Origin: Bacilli bacterium
Lineage (GTDB): Bacteria; Bacillota_I; Bacilli_A; RFN20; CAG-826
Assembly: GCA_017534425.1 (NCBI GenBank)
Contig: JAFXWB010000036.1
Span: 1 to 33,272 of the forward strand
Direction of reading: 5' to 3'
Length of the DNA stretch: 33,272 nucleotides
Under the pieces are notes generated by a model, which did not search any database, was not told where the DNA came from, and worked only from the letters and a program-made list of their open reading frames with translations. Of this stretch, positions 1 to 5,703 are shown one piece after another (within the stretch, counting starts at the first letter, position 1; each line of letters starts with the position of its first letter). The translations under genes and the position numbers were made by a program.

Positions 1-141
1 AATCGGCAAATTTGGGTTAAATTATAACGAATGTAGACAATACGCAAAAATAAAAGACTTTGATATTGATTACATAAAATATAGTGGCGGCATGCCTTAC
101 GATGTTTTTATTAAAAGATGCAAGGGCAAGGATGAAGAAAC
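1..141. repeat. Terminal overlap, left copy (identical to 33132-33272)
   Basis: Bases 1-141 match 33132-33272 exactly. The repeat lies inside the PcfJ-like coding sequence, and the frame continues across it. It is best explained as the overlap left by an assembler on a circular molecule (141 is a common k-mer size), not as a biological terminal repeat. Confidence 0.95.
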
Positions 142-649
142 AAAACAATATTGGCGTTGGCATTACAAAGACTATATCAGACTAGCAGAAGAACAAGGTC
201 ACAACATAAAAGAAGATTACTGGAAATATCCAAAGGATCTAAAAGAAGCACATGACAAGTTAATGGATGCAAAAACAAAGATAGAAGCTGCTAAGAAAAA
301 AGAAGAGTTTAAAACACTTTTAAAAAGAATTAAAAAGTATCTTAAATACAATGCAGAAATCGATGGCTACTCAATATTCTTCAGTGCTAAATATGAAGAA
401 TGGAAAGAACAAGCCGACACGCTACATCAATGCATCCTAGCAAGTGCATATTACAAAAATACAAACTGCATCCTAGCATTCATAAGAAAAGGCAATAACC
501 CTATCGCAACAGTAGAAATTAAGAAGAACAAAGAGATAGGGCAATTTTATGCAAATGAATGGGATAGGGCAAATTGTCAACCTAGTGAAGAGGTTAAAAA
601 GGTATTTTACAAATGGTTTGAAAATGTGAAAGTAGGTGCTAGATTATGA
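2..649 (+). CDS. PcfJ-like protein, C-terminal part (gene wraps round from 32587)
   Basis: This is the 3' part of a gene that begins at 32587. When joined across the circular ends it encodes 397 aa. An internal ATG at 92 should not be taken as the start, because the frame is open to base 2 and beyond through the overlap. The C-terminal half has the PcfJ-like signature: Leu-His-Gln-Cys (LHQC), then an Ala-Phe-Ile-Arg-Lys segment, then a Val-Glu-Ile strand and an acidic/aromatic tail. PcfJ is named from the conjugative plasmid pCF10 and is common in Firmicutes phages, but its function is not established. It sits directly behind a PcfK-like gene, the usual pairing. It ends in TGA overlapping the next start by 4 nt. 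Confidence 0.85.
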   Translation: MGKFGLNYNECRQYAKIKDFDIDYIKYSGGMPYDVFIKRCKGKDEETKQYWRWHYKDYIRLAEEQGHNIKEDYWKYPKDLKEAHDKLMDAKTKIEAAKKKEEFKTLLKRIKKYLKYNAEIDGYSIFFSAKYEEWKEQADTLHQCILASAYYKNTNCILAFIRKGNNPIATVEIKKNKEIGQFYANEWDRANCQPSEEVKKVFYKWFENVKVGARL

Positions 650-1074
650 CAGATTTATTTACACCTGAAGAACAGGTAGAACAAGAAAATAGATATTACA
701 GAAGAAAAAAGGAAGCAATAGAGTATTTTAAGAGTGAGGGTTTTATATGCAACAAGATAACTGAACGATGCTATGGATCTATTAATAAAACATACTTCCT
801 AAATGACAGCCGACAAACTGCGACAATATGGATACAGTTTAATGATTCAGAACATTACCACGACACACCAGATGGTGTAAAGCCTACAGGTGATGGAATA
901 ATAACAGCGTGGAACATAAGACTACACACATGGGAATGGGAGCATTATTTCACAGGTCAATTCGCAGAAGATAGACACTGCGACATGATAAAAGTGTTAA
1001 AAGAGCTTGAACCAGTAGCTAAAGATTTTGAAAAGTACAAAGCATGGTTAAAAGAGTGGAACAAGCGCAAATAG
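646..1074 (+). CDS. Hypothetical early protein, 142 aa
   Basis: I do not recognise this family. The start ATG overlaps the TGA of the PcfJ-like gene (ATGA), which implies translational coupling. The protein is rich in charged and aromatic residues, with several Trp and His residues in the middle (around the segment ending HTWEWEHYF) and a Lys-rich helical C-terminus. There is no membrane segment or metal-binding cysteine cluster. It is the last gene before the hairpin element at 1076-1223. Confidence 0.75.
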   Translation: MTDLFTPEEQVEQENRYYRRKKEAIEYFKSEGFICNKITERCYGSINKTYFLNDSRQTATIWIQFNDSEHYHDTPDGVKPTGDGIITAWNIRLHTWEWEHYFTGQFAEDRHCDMIKVLKELEPVAKDFEKYKAWLKEWNKRK

Positions 1075-1075
1075 C

Positions 1076-1223
1076 TACAACCTAGTGGCGGCTAGTTGTA
1101 AATATGCTGGCGAGCCAAAAATACGCAGAAAATTAAATTTATTAAAAATCGGATAAATATACGAACAAAAAAAGATTTCATCGAAAAAATACATATAAAA
1201 GTTAAAAGCCGCCACTTTTAACT
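1076..1223 (+). promoter_or_regulatory. Two-hairpin element with mutually complementary loops
   Basis: Hairpin 1 (1076-1100) has a 9-bp stem with one bulged C and loop TGGCGG (1086-1091). Hairpin 2 (1200-1223) has a perfect 9-bp stem and loop CCGCCA (1209-1214). The loops are exact reverse complements. Including the closing pairs, AGTGGCGGCT (1084-1093) is an inverted repeat of AGCCGCCACT (1207-1216). A third small stem, GCT-GGCG-AGC (1106-1115), also displays TGGCG. About 100 nt of A-rich sequence separates the two hairpins. Neither is followed by a T-run, so they do not look like terminators. The element occupies the leader of the wHTH gene at 1246, whose SD (GGAGG, 1236-1240) lies just downstream. 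A kissing-loop RNA or a DNA-level site is inferred, not shown. Confidence 0.6.
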
Positions 1224-1245
1224 GAATGAAAAACTGGAGGAAAAT

Positions 1246-1641
1246 ATGAGTCATAGTAATTTAAAAGAAATTAAGCAAAACAAGGCAACAAAGGATAATT
1301 ACAATCATCCAATAATCAATTTATTATTTTCTGATTCACCACTAACAAAGGAAGAAATAGGGGAAAAGTTAAACATAACAAGTGATAGATCAATTAGAGA
1401 TGTTATAGCGGTATGTAGTATGCACTACCCTATACTTGCGACATCTAATCAAAAGGGATACAGAAGAGCAAAAGATATAAACGATTTAACAATCGAAGAG
1501 TTAGAAAAAGAAATGGAAGAAGTAAAACATCAGCTTGAAGAACACAAATCAAGAATCGCATGTTTAAAAAAGAAAATGAAGCCACTTGTTGCATGGTTAA
1601 AAGTAGCTGAAAAGAAAGTAGGAACAAACAATGGACAATAA
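1246..1641 (+). CDS. Winged-helix-like DNA-binding protein with coiled-coil tail, 131 aa
   Basis: Residues about 20-75 resemble a helix-turn-helix of the winged type: PLTKEEIGEKLNI, then SIRDVIAVC, then a short wing ending in KGYRRAKD. Residues about 78-115 form a Glu/Lys-rich heptad region, probably a dimerising coiled coil. The start has a strong GGAGG SD at 1236-1240. It is preceded by the only sizeable gap in the early operon, which holds the paired-hairpin element, so it may be separately regulated or autoregulated. It overlaps the next gene by 11 nt. DNA binding is inferred from the fold pattern; the target is unknown. Confidence 0.7.
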   Translation: MSHSNLKEIKQNKATKDNYNHPIINLLFSDSPLTKEEIGEKLNITSDRSIRDVIAVCSMHYPILATSNQKGYRRAKDINDLTIEELEKEMEEVKHQLEEHKSRIACLKKKMKPLVAWLKVAEKKVGTNNGQ

Positions 1642-2179
1642 AGAGAGAGTCATAGAATTATTACAAAAAGTTAATAGACCAGGAATTGAAAAGTTAATAA
1701 ACTGGTTAGAAAAATCAACATTCTTTACTGATCCTGCATCAACAAAGTATCACGATGCAGAAGAGGGCGGACTTTTAAATCATAGCTTACTTGTCTATGA
1801 CAATTATGTAGCTTTAACAGGTAAAGAAGATGAAACCACAATAATCACGTGCTTACTACATGATGTTTGTAAGATAGGCACTTATAAAAAGGTTATGAAA
1901 AACGTTAAATCAGAAAACGGACAATGGATACAAGTAGAATCTTACGACTACCAAGACGATGGAATGCCATACGGACATGGTGAAAAATCAGTGTTAATGA
2001 TTAGCCACTTTATAAATTTAACAAAAGAAGAAATGCTGATGATCCGCTGGCACATGGGAGCATACGAAAGTAAAGAGGTATGGAACAATCTAGGAAAAGC
2101 ACAGGAAATGTATCCAAGTGTTTTATATATACATTTTGCCGATATGATGGCGAGCAAAGGCATACATTATAAAAGGTGA
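1631..2179 (+). CDS. HD-domain phosphohydrolase, 182 aa
   Basis: A single HD-type metal-dependent phosphohydrolase domain fills the protein. The visible ligands, in order, are H51 (LLNHS), H77-D78 (LLHDVCK), H116 (GHGEKS), H141 (IRWHMG) and D171 (HFADMMAS), which is the complete HD set. Proteins of this size are common in phages of Firmicutes and are thought to act on nucleotides or nucleic acid ends, but the substrate cannot be read from sequence. The start overlaps the end of the wHTH gene, and the stop is TGA. The position in the early operon fits a nucleotide-metabolism or anti-defence role (inference). Confidence 0.88.
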   Translation: MDNKERVIELLQKVNRPGIEKLINWLEKSTFFTDPASTKYHDAEEGGLLNHSLLVYDNYVALTGKEDETTIITCLLHDVCKIGTYKKVMKNVKSENGQWIQVESYDYQDDGMPYGHGEKSVLMISHFINLTKEEMLMIRWHMGAYESKEVWNNLGKAQEMYPSVLYIHFADMMASKGIHYKR

Positions 2180-2183
2180 TAAT

Positions 2184-2291
2184 ATGGCGTGGTATCACAT
2201 TTTATTAATAATTTTAGGCATTGTAGCTTTATGGTTACTTGCGACAATAATATATGCTTGCATAAGGTTAGGTGATGTTGACAATGATTAA
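2184..2291 (+). CDS. Small single-TM membrane peptide, 35 aa
   Basis: A short frame begins with ATG 4 nt after the HD gene stop, with SD AAAGGTGAT overlapping that stop. It encodes a hydrophobic helix (about residues 4-26: Leu, Ile, Ala and Trp rich) followed by a short acidic tail. The downstream gene starts inside its 3' end. Nothing identifies its function, and it is called from its start site, spacing and coherent TM helix. Confidence 0.5.
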   Translation: MAWYHILLIILGIVALWLLATIIYACIRLGDVDND

Positions 2292-2640
2292 ATGCAAAAT
2301 ATGCGGTGAGATAAAAAACGAATCCCAATATTATGTAGCTAGAAAATACTACAAAGGTACATTACATATAAACTACTTTGGTGCTTGTAAAACTTGCTGT
2401 GGTAAAAGGCAAAAGCAAAGACTACTTGAAAGAAAAGAAGAAGCTAAAAGGCAAAGAGTAGTAAAAATTGAAGAGCAAAAAGATGACTGGATCATTAGGA
2501 ATCTTCAAAGGTTTGGAAACTGCTACATCAAGAAAAAAGATAAATACGATTTAGATAAAATCAAAGCAATTATAAACAAAGACTTTGACCTACAACCAGC
2601 AGGCGACATGATAGGGTTTATAATCCAGGTAAAGAGGTAG
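2284..2640 (+). CDS. Zinc-finger protein, 118 aa (paralogue of 31191-31592)
   Basis: The start at 2284 is chosen because AGGTGA at 2270-2275 sits 8 nt upstream. A GTG at 2272 and an ATG at 2275 would be too close to that SD. Residues 1-40 carry CKIC and CKTCC motifs, likely one zinc site. The C-terminal part has DWIIRNLQRFGNCYIKKK and ends with a Gly-Phe-Ile-Ile strand. The same layout and core motif (W-x-x-R-N-L-x-x-x-G-N-C) occur in the protein at 31191, so the two are paralogues. The N-terminal double-CxxC pattern resembles zinc modules found on phage HNH/endonuclease VII-like proteins, but no nuclease residues are visible. Confidence 0.72.
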   Translation: MIKCKICGEIKNESQYYVARKYYKGTLHINYFGACKTCCGKRQKQRLLERKEEAKRQRVVKIEEQKDDWIIRNLQRFGNCYIKKKDKYDLDKIKAIINKDFDLQPAGDMIGFIIQVKR

Positions 2641-2646
2641 AAGAAA

Positions 2647-2757
2647 ATGCAAATAACAGTAACAAAGTTTATACTAATATGCATTGCTTGCTTTGCATCA
2701 GGAATGGCTACAGCAGGAACGATATCTATATTACTTAACAGAGGTAGAAGAAAATGA
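2647..2757 (+). CDS. Small single-TM membrane peptide, 36 aa
   Basis: The ATG at 2647 follows the SD AGAGGTAG. It encodes a hydrophobic helix of about 20 residues (starting FILICIACFASG) with a basic C-terminus (NRGRRK), giving a predicted N-out/C-in membrane peptide. Its TGA overlaps the next ATG (ATGA). The same 17-nt SD-to-start sequence precedes this gene and the next. Function is unknown. Confidence 0.5.
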   Translation: MQITVTKFILICIACFASGMATAGTISILLNRGRRK

Positions 2758-2975
2758 TTAAGATAATTAAAGATGGTGCGATGCCAAAGAAAACAAAGAT
2801 AGTTTTTAAAGAAACTTGCGATGAATGTGGTTGCGAGTTTGAATTTGAACTTGAAGATTTTGTGTCTAGGGAAAGAAGATTAGATGGCTACGGAACTATA
2901 CTTTGCCCTTGTTGTAATAAAATCATCAAAAAGAAAATAGAACAATACGAACAGATAGAGGTAGAAGATGAGTAA
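2754..2975 (+). CDS. Small zinc-ribbon protein, 73 aa
   Basis: Two cysteine clusters, CDECGC near residue 22 and CPCC near residue 52, are spaced as in a zinc ribbon. The rest is charged, with a Lys-rich then Glu-rich tail. The start at 2754 overlaps the previous stop and has an AGAGGTAGAAG SD. An internal ATG at 2781 is possible but has no SD. Its role is not identifiable; small zinc ribbons in phage early operons often bind nucleic acid or host proteins. Confidence 0.7.
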   Translation: MIKIIKDGAMPKKTKIVFKETCDECGCEFEFELEDFVSRERRLDGYGTILCPCCNKIIKKKIEQYEQIEVEDE

Positions 2976-3423
2976 ATTAGATATGTTTAACAAAGAATAT
3001 TCATTAGAATTATTAGGCAACAAAATAAGATACAAGAAAGAATATGTTGGAAATGACATATACAGATTATACATTAAGAAAAATGAAATTGAATTACTTG
3101 AAAAATATTTAACTGAATTACAAGCGATTAAAAATGCCAATCCTACTGAAGCGTTAGAAGACTTAAAAGAATTACATAAACTTGCCTATGATATTGATGT
3201 GTGGAAAATAGAAGATATAGTTCAATCATCACATATCAAACAAGCATTACTTAAAGCACAAGAGCAAGGCAAGGCTTTAAATGAGTTAATAAAAAATCAT
3301 ATTGAGTTTGTTGTAGAAAAAGATAGATGCTATTTCAAGATAAAAAATTCCAAAGGTAATGAAAAATCTTTTACAAGTTATACAATGCTTGATTTTTGGA
3401 AAGAGGTATTAAAAAATGAGTAA
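2968..3423 (+). CDS. Hypothetical early protein, 151 aa
   Basis: I do not recognise the family. The protein is mainly alpha-helical and charged, with Leu/Glu/Lys-rich helices in the first half and a short beta-type segment at the end (CYFKIKNSKGNEKSFTSYT). It has no TM segment or metal motif. The start overlaps the previous gene by 8 nt, and the SD is AGAGGTAGAAG at 2957-2967. It overlaps the next gene by 8 nt. Confidence 0.7.
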   Translation: MSKLDMFNKEYSLELLGNKIRYKKEYVGNDIYRLYIKKNEIELLEKYLTELQAIKNANPTEALEDLKELHKLAYDIDVWKIEDIVQSSHIKQALLKAQEQGKALNELIKNHIEFVVEKDRCYFKIKNSKGNEKSFTSYTMLDFWKEVLKNE

Positions 3424-3697
3424 AGAAATGCTAGAAGATTTGATAATTGAATTTGATGAAATGGGATACGAGCCATCAACATTATGCCCAGATGTAGAAA
3501 AAGAAGTTAATAGTTTTAGAAGAAGACTAAAACAAACTAAAAAAGAGTTAGAAGAGTTAGACAAGTTCAAAGCATTACTAAACAAATACGAAATTAAAGA
3601 CATTGAAGCGCTAGAAGAGTTAATCAACGATTATGACGATATGGCAAAAGCATTGATCCAATACACTCTTGGAATAGAGGTAGAGGTAAAAAGCTAA
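3416..3697 (+). CDS. Hypothetical coiled-coil protein, 93 aa
   Basis: A short, acidic, mostly helical protein. Residues about 30-60 have heptad-like Leu/Lys/Glu spacing (RRRLKQTKKELEELDKF), suggesting a coiled coil. The SD AGAGGT at 3402-3407 lies within the end of the preceding gene. It ends on the first base of the next start codon. No function can be assigned. Confidence 0.68.
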   Translation: MSKEMLEDLIIEFDEMGYEPSTLCPDVEKEVNSFRRRLKQTKKELEELDKFKALLNKYEIKDIEALEELINDYDDMAKALIQYTLGIEVEVKS

Positions 3698-4002
3698 TGG
3701 AAGATAAAAGAATAAAACTTACTGACATCCCGTATGGTGATGGCTACATAGTAGTTTACACATTAGAACATGAATCTGCAAGAAAGGTTTATTCCACAGT
3801 AAACCCAAGAATGGACAAGAACGGCAAGTATTACCAGGTGTCATTTAAAGACATTATGAAAGAGATAGAAACCAAAGAAAAGAAGAAAATAGACTATTTT
3901 ATAATGATTGCTGAAAGTGGTCTAAGCGGAATAATATACAGGTACAACAACTACAGAGAAAAAGAGCTTTTAATAGTTGGAACAACAAAAGGTTATGCGT
4001 AG
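3697..4002 (+). CDS. Hypothetical early protein, 101 aa
   Basis: No family is recognised. The N-terminus reads like a small beta-domain (YGDGYIVVYTLEHES) followed by a Lys/Glu-rich helix and a final hydrophobic strand. The start overlaps the upstream stop by one base, and the SD AGAGGTAGAGG is at 3676-3686. Tight packing and consistent codon use support it as a real gene. Confidence 0.66.
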   Translation: MEDKRIKLTDIPYGDGYIVVYTLEHESARKVYSTVNPRMDKNGKYYQVSFKDIMKEIETKEKKKIDYFIMIAESGLSGIIYRYNNYREKELLIVGTTKGYA

Positions 4003-4015
4003 AAAGGAAGAAAGA

Positions 4016-4210
4016 ATGAAAAGTAAATTCACAGGTTTATGGTTTATTATAGGATCATCAATTTTACTAGGATTTGGAATAGCATTATTTTTTAAAAGCG
4101 AACACGACTTTATGATATTTGGAACAGCCTGCAGCTTCATGAATGTTGTTATAGTTTTATTCGTAATAGGTGCGATTATGAAAGACAAGGAAAATGATGA
4201 TGAAAAATAG
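4016..4210 (+). CDS. Small membrane protein with two TM helices, 64 aa
   Basis: The ATG at 4016 is preferred over an upstream TTG (3977) because GAAAGGAAG lies just upstream and the extra 13 residues would overlap the previous gene. Two hydrophobic helices are visible, about residues 7-25 and 31-53, joined by a short charged loop (FKSEHDF), with an acidic tail. The product is a membrane protein of unknown role; superinfection exclusion or holin-like activity is possible but unsupported. Confidence 0.62.
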   Translation: MKSKFTGLWFIIGSSILLGFGIALFFKSEHDFMIFGTACSFMNVVIVLFVIGAIMKDKENDDEK

Positions 4211-4757
4211 CAATAATACTACACTTATAGAAAGAGTAAAAGTATATATATATAAGAAATTCAGTATTACAGAAGAAGAATTACATAATAGTAGTAGAAG
4301 ATATATAAAAGAGTTATTACAAAGTATTAAGAGTAGTAACTTACAAGTAAAGTATTTAAGAATTAAAAGAGAACGTTTAAAAGAAGATATAAAGGATTTA
4401 GAAGCATCATTTGTGGTTGGTGATTCATACGATAGAGAGTTCACAGGACCAAATACAGGCTTACAAGCTAACACCACTGAAATAAAGTACATGAAGCGTG
4501 CAACAATGAAAGAAGAGTTGCAACAGCTTGTACTTAAAACACTAGAAATCGAAAAATCCCTAGAAGATAACAACAACCTTATATCAGACTTTATTAGTTT
4601 AATTTCTAAAGAAGAATATCAAATAATTTTAAAAATGACTTACATTGACTGCATGTCAAACATTGAAATATCGAAAGCTTTATTTTACGCAGTTAACACA
4701 ATAGACAATGCAAGATGGCGAGGAATAAGAGAATTAACAAAAATAATAAAAAATTAA
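4194..4757 (+). CDS. ArpU/RinA-type late transcription regulator
   Basis: The C-terminal 50 residues form a sigma-70 region-4-like helix-turn-helix: EEYQIILKMTYIDCMSNIEI, then SKALFYAVNTIDNARWRGIREL. The N-terminal two thirds are helical and charged. Size, fold and place (last early gene, directly before the terminase operon) match the ArpU/RinA family of phage late-gene activators. Three in-frame ATGs occur at 4194-4200, of which 4197 or 4200 has the better SD spacing. Its likely target is the dyad and promoter region at 4778-4813. The family call is strong; the activator role is inferred. Confidence 0.8.
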   Translation: MMMKNSNNTTLIERVKVYIYKKFSITEEELHNSSRRYIKELLQSIKSSNLQVKYLRIKRERLKEDIKDLEASFVVGDSYDREFTGPNTGLQANTTEIKYMKRATMKEELQQLVLKTLEIEKSLEDNNNLISDFISLISKEEYQIILKMTYIDCMSNIEISKALFYAVNTIDNARWRGIRELTKIIKN

Positions 4758-4777
4758 AAGTAAAGGAAAAAATAAAA

Positions 4778-4813
4778 TTGCATAGTTTTGCAAGTATTTA
4801 AATATGTTAAAAT
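4778..4813 (+). promoter_or_regulatory. Putative late promoter with TTGCA-N6-TGCAA dyad
   Basis: An inverted repeat TTGCA-N6-TGCAA (4778-4793) lies 14 bp upstream of a -10-like TAAAAT (4808-4813). The spacing is poor for an unaided sigma-70 promoter, which fits an activator-dependent late promoter. It lies directly downstream of the ArpU-like gene and upstream of the packaging genes. The promoter is inferred, not demonstrated. Confidence 0.4.
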
Positions 4814-4862
4814 GATAGTGTGGAAATTAACAAGACAAGTTATATCCATACATTCCCCCAAT

Positions 4863-4879
4863 AATGAAAGTTTTTCATT
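4863..4879 (+). repeat. Short perfect hairpin
   Basis: AATGAAA (4863-4869) and TTTCATT (4873-4879) form a 7-bp stem with a 3-nt loop just upstream of the terminator hairpin at 4886. It may be part of the late leader RNA structure. Confidence 0.4.
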
Positions 4880-4885
4880 CGCAAG

Positions 4886-4920
4886 AAGCAACTATTTAAA
4901 AAAAATGGTTGCTTTTTTCT
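4886..4920 (+). terminator. Rho-independent terminator before the late operon
   Basis: A long stem pairs 4886-4897 with 4903-4914 (one G-T pair) around a 5-nt A loop and runs into six T residues (4913-4918). It lies between the putative late promoter and the first late gene, so it ends early transcripts and may also act as an attenuator of the late transcript. Confidence 0.75.
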
Positions 4921-4982
4921 TTGCTCTTTTTAGGAAAGGGGAAGAAACATAGAGAAGATGGGGATAGGTGGTGTAAGAAGAA

Positions 4983-5234
4983 TTGGGATTAATAAAAGAC
5001 ATTAAAGATGTATTACTAGCAGTTCAAGTAAAACAATCTAAGTACAAATACGATTTAATAACAATAGATTACTACAACCAAAGAGATCATACTTTAAGCT
5101 GTAGATTTGAACTTGTTAAGTACCACAAAGAAAACATAAATAAAAAAAGACAAAGGGTTAAGGATGATGAGGTCTATGGTAGGCCACTCGATATTTTAAA
5201 TTATCTATTAAGTGAACTTGAATCCTTTTCTTAA
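4983..5234 (+). CDS. Hypothetical protein at head of late operon, 83 aa
   Basis: The frame opens after a TAA at 4974, so TTG at 4983 is the first possible start. The only SD-like sequence is AGGTGGTG about 10 nt upstream. The protein is basic and helical with no recognised motif (GLIKDIKDVLLAVQV at the start, RPLDILNYLLSELESF at the end). It is the first late gene, ahead of the terminase genes. It could be an accessory packaging protein, but that rests on position only. Confidence 0.6.
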   Translation: MGLIKDIKDVLLAVQVKQSKYKYDLITIDYYNQRDHTLSCRFELVKYHKENINKKRQRVKDDEVYGRPLDILNYLLSELESFS

Positions 5235-5253
5235 AGAAAGGGGGTAGGCAGTT

Positions 5254-5703
5254 ATGAGCAAGGTCGCGGATAAGAAGCCCAAAAAAACAGGCAAAAAAGA
5301 AAAATCGCAACAAAAAGAAAAAATAAAACAAGATAAAGAAATCTTGTCTAAGCATTATACTGGAACAAATATCCGCAAGCTTCCTAAAGTACCTAAAGCG
5401 TACTTAAAAGATTTAGCAAAAATAGAACCAATAACAACAGAGCAATTAGAAAGTTATTTAACTGCAATGCTTTTAGGTGTCATCCCTGATAGATTCGGAT
5501 TAGAAGTTACTGCTGATACAAAGATGAAAGCAGCCAAGAGCTTAATGGATTTAAGAGAAATAAAATTGAGAGAGCAGTCGATGCAGACTGAAGAAGATTT
5601 ATCCAACATAGCTATTGAGTTCGTAGTCAAGCAAAAGAAACAAGTTGATGAAGAACAAATAGAAGAACAAGAAGAAATGAGTGAAGATGATGGAAGTAAT
5701 TGA
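5254..5703 (+). CDS. Putative terminase small subunit
   Basis: This is called mainly from position, immediately upstream of and overlapping TerL. The protein has a Lys-rich disordered N-terminus (about 1-45), a helical core (about 50-120, including TTEQLESYLTAMLLGVIPD) and an acidic Glu-rich tail. The length of 149 aa is normal for TerS, which recognises the packaging site and forms a ring on DNA. A clear HTH is not obvious. The SD is the G-rich stretch just upstream of ATG 5254. Confidence 0.6.
   Translation: MSKVADKKPKKTGKKEKSQQKEKIKQDKEILSKHYTGTNIRKLPKVPKAYLKDLAKIEPITTEQLESYLTAMLLGVIPDRFGLEVTADTKMKAAKSLMDLREIKLREQSMQTEEDLSNIAIEFVVKQKKQVDEEQIEEQEEMSEDDGSN

Noticed and set aside
82-91. Third copy of TAGTGGCGGC (also at 1083-1092) as part of the hairpin element
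   Set aside because: It lies within the PcfJ-like coding sequence as Ser-Gly-Gly codons and has no surrounding stem, so chance is likely.
1-141. Direct terminal repeat as a true packaging end (DTR phage)
   Set aside because: The repeat lies inside one coding gene, has exactly a common assembler k-mer length, and the frame is continuous across it. A circular or permuted genome is the simpler reading.
92-649. Separate 185-aa gene starting at ATG 92
   Set aside because: The frame is open upstream to base 2 and, through the overlap, back to ATG 32587. There is no SD before 92.
1076-1223. Pair of rho-independent terminators
   Set aside because: Neither hairpin is followed by a T-run, and the loops are complementary to each other, which a terminator would not need.
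4157-4576. Minus-strand 139-aa open frame
   Set aside because: It is the shadow of the ArpU-like gene and the membrane gene before it. Its composition is Ser/Leu/Phe-rich as expected of antisense to AT-rich code, with no SD. The same applies to the other minus-strand frames outside the lysogeny module.
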